This document shows, piece by piece, positions 6,460 through 6,761 of a stretch of 6,761 nt of DNA. The notes below the pieces were generated by a model, which ran no database searches, was not told the origin of the DNA, and was given only the letters and a program-made list of their open reading frames with translations. The translations under genes were made by a program, and so were the position numbers. The stretch's first letter is position 1, and every line of letters starts with the position of its first letter. This stretch comes from Deltaproteobacteria bacterium (GTDB lineage Bacteria > Desulfobacterota > Syntrophia > Syntrophales > UBA2210): contig JAFGPZ010000110.1 of NCBI GenBank assembly GCA_016935935.1, positions 1 through 6,761 of the forward strand, read 5' to 3'.

Positions 6460-6761
6460 ATGAACAGGATTCCCCCAGATCGCGAAGAGGATAAACCTAT
6501 TCTTCAAGCGGCAGAAGGAACAACGGAAGGCGGCGACCCGGACCCGGATCGTCTCTTCTGGCGGCAGTTTGCAGAGGCCACCACACAAAACAGTTTCTGC
6601 CGGAGCTGGCTGTTCCTTCAATGCCGTTATCTAACAGGGGTGAGGTGTGCCATGCTTCTTCTGGGGCAACCGGACACAGGCCCCTACACCCCTATCGCGT
6701 TCTGGCCGGATTCCAAACTTAATATGACCCACCTGACAGGAGCGGTTGAGCGTGCCCTTAA
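6460..6761 (+). CDS. N-terminal part of an unidentified protein, possibly a GAF-containing HlyD-type export adaptor (3' end outside window)
   Basis: The frame opens at ATG 6460 and stays open for 100 codons to the window edge; an in-frame TGA at 6427 and the lack of other start codons between them fix this ATG as the first possible start. Residues 1-31 are acidic and proline-rich, with no signal peptide. From about 32 the pattern is 'LFWRQFAEAT', then 'SWLFLQCRYLTGVRCAML', then 'PYTPIAFWPD' and a helix ending 'AVERAL'. This resembles the GAF-like N-terminal region seen in some large HlyD-type (membrane fusion) proteins of diderm bacteria. I recognise this from memory of the pattern only; the lipoyl/HlyD part would lie outside the window. 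It lies 59 bp after DUF3467 copy 2 and could be cotranscribed with it. No clear ribosome site is present. Confidence 0.5.
   Translation, partial: MNRIPPDREEDKPILQAAEGTTEGGDPDPDRLFWRQFAEATTQNSFCRSWLFLQCRYLTGVRCAMLLLGQPDTGPYTPIAFWPDSKLNMTHLTGAVERAL

Noticed and set aside
1..6761. CRISPR array, tRNA, rRNA, insertion sequence or attachment sites
   Set aside because: I saw no regularly spaced repeats, cloverleaf-type sequences, ribosomal RNA stretches, transposase motifs or terminal inverted repeats.

Overview
The window holds two divergent modules, all on the + strand. The left part (about 1-5450) is a run of four radical S-adenosylmethionine (SAM) enzymes preceded by the tail of a probable SAM-dependent methyltransferase. 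The right part (about 5450-6761) is a tandem pair of DUF3467 proteins followed by the start of a protein that may carry a GAF-like domain and could be a HlyD-type export adaptor. GC content is moderate, and four oxygen-sensitive Fe-S enzymes in a row suggest an anaerobe or microaerophile. The gene style recalls a diderm such as the former Deltaproteobacteria. No taxonomic marker is present, so that is inference.

Region 1 (2-106): C-terminal fragment of a probable class I methyltransferase. Region 2 (135-2577): two paralogous MiaB/RimO-like methylthiotransferase homologues. Both keep all three N-terminal cysteines and the CxxxCxxC motif, but both lack the C-terminal TRAM domain and share divergent active-site motifs. 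They are separated by a 151-bp gap. Region 3 (2581-4119): a radical SAM protein starting 3 bp after the second methylthiotransferase homologue. It appears to contain a complete radical SAM plus SPASM-like unit, followed by a second, degenerate radical SAM-like half with its own CxxxCxxC. Region 4 (4216-5451): a radical SAM enzyme with an N-terminal cobalamin-binding-type domain. Region 5 (5452-5668): an AT-rich 217-bp gap with small hairpins, a perfect TATAAT box, and two palindromes. It looks like the boundary between two transcription units. Region 6 (5669-6400): two DUF3467 paralogues. Region 7 (6460 to the window end): N-terminus of the possible export adaptor.

A working hypothesis (inference) is that the radical SAM block builds or tailors a specialised product, perhaps a ribosomally made peptide or another small molecule, by sulfur insertion or methylthiolation and B12-dependent methylation. 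The DUF3467/adaptor block could belong to the same locus or to an independent neighbour. No convincing precursor peptide gene is visible in the window.
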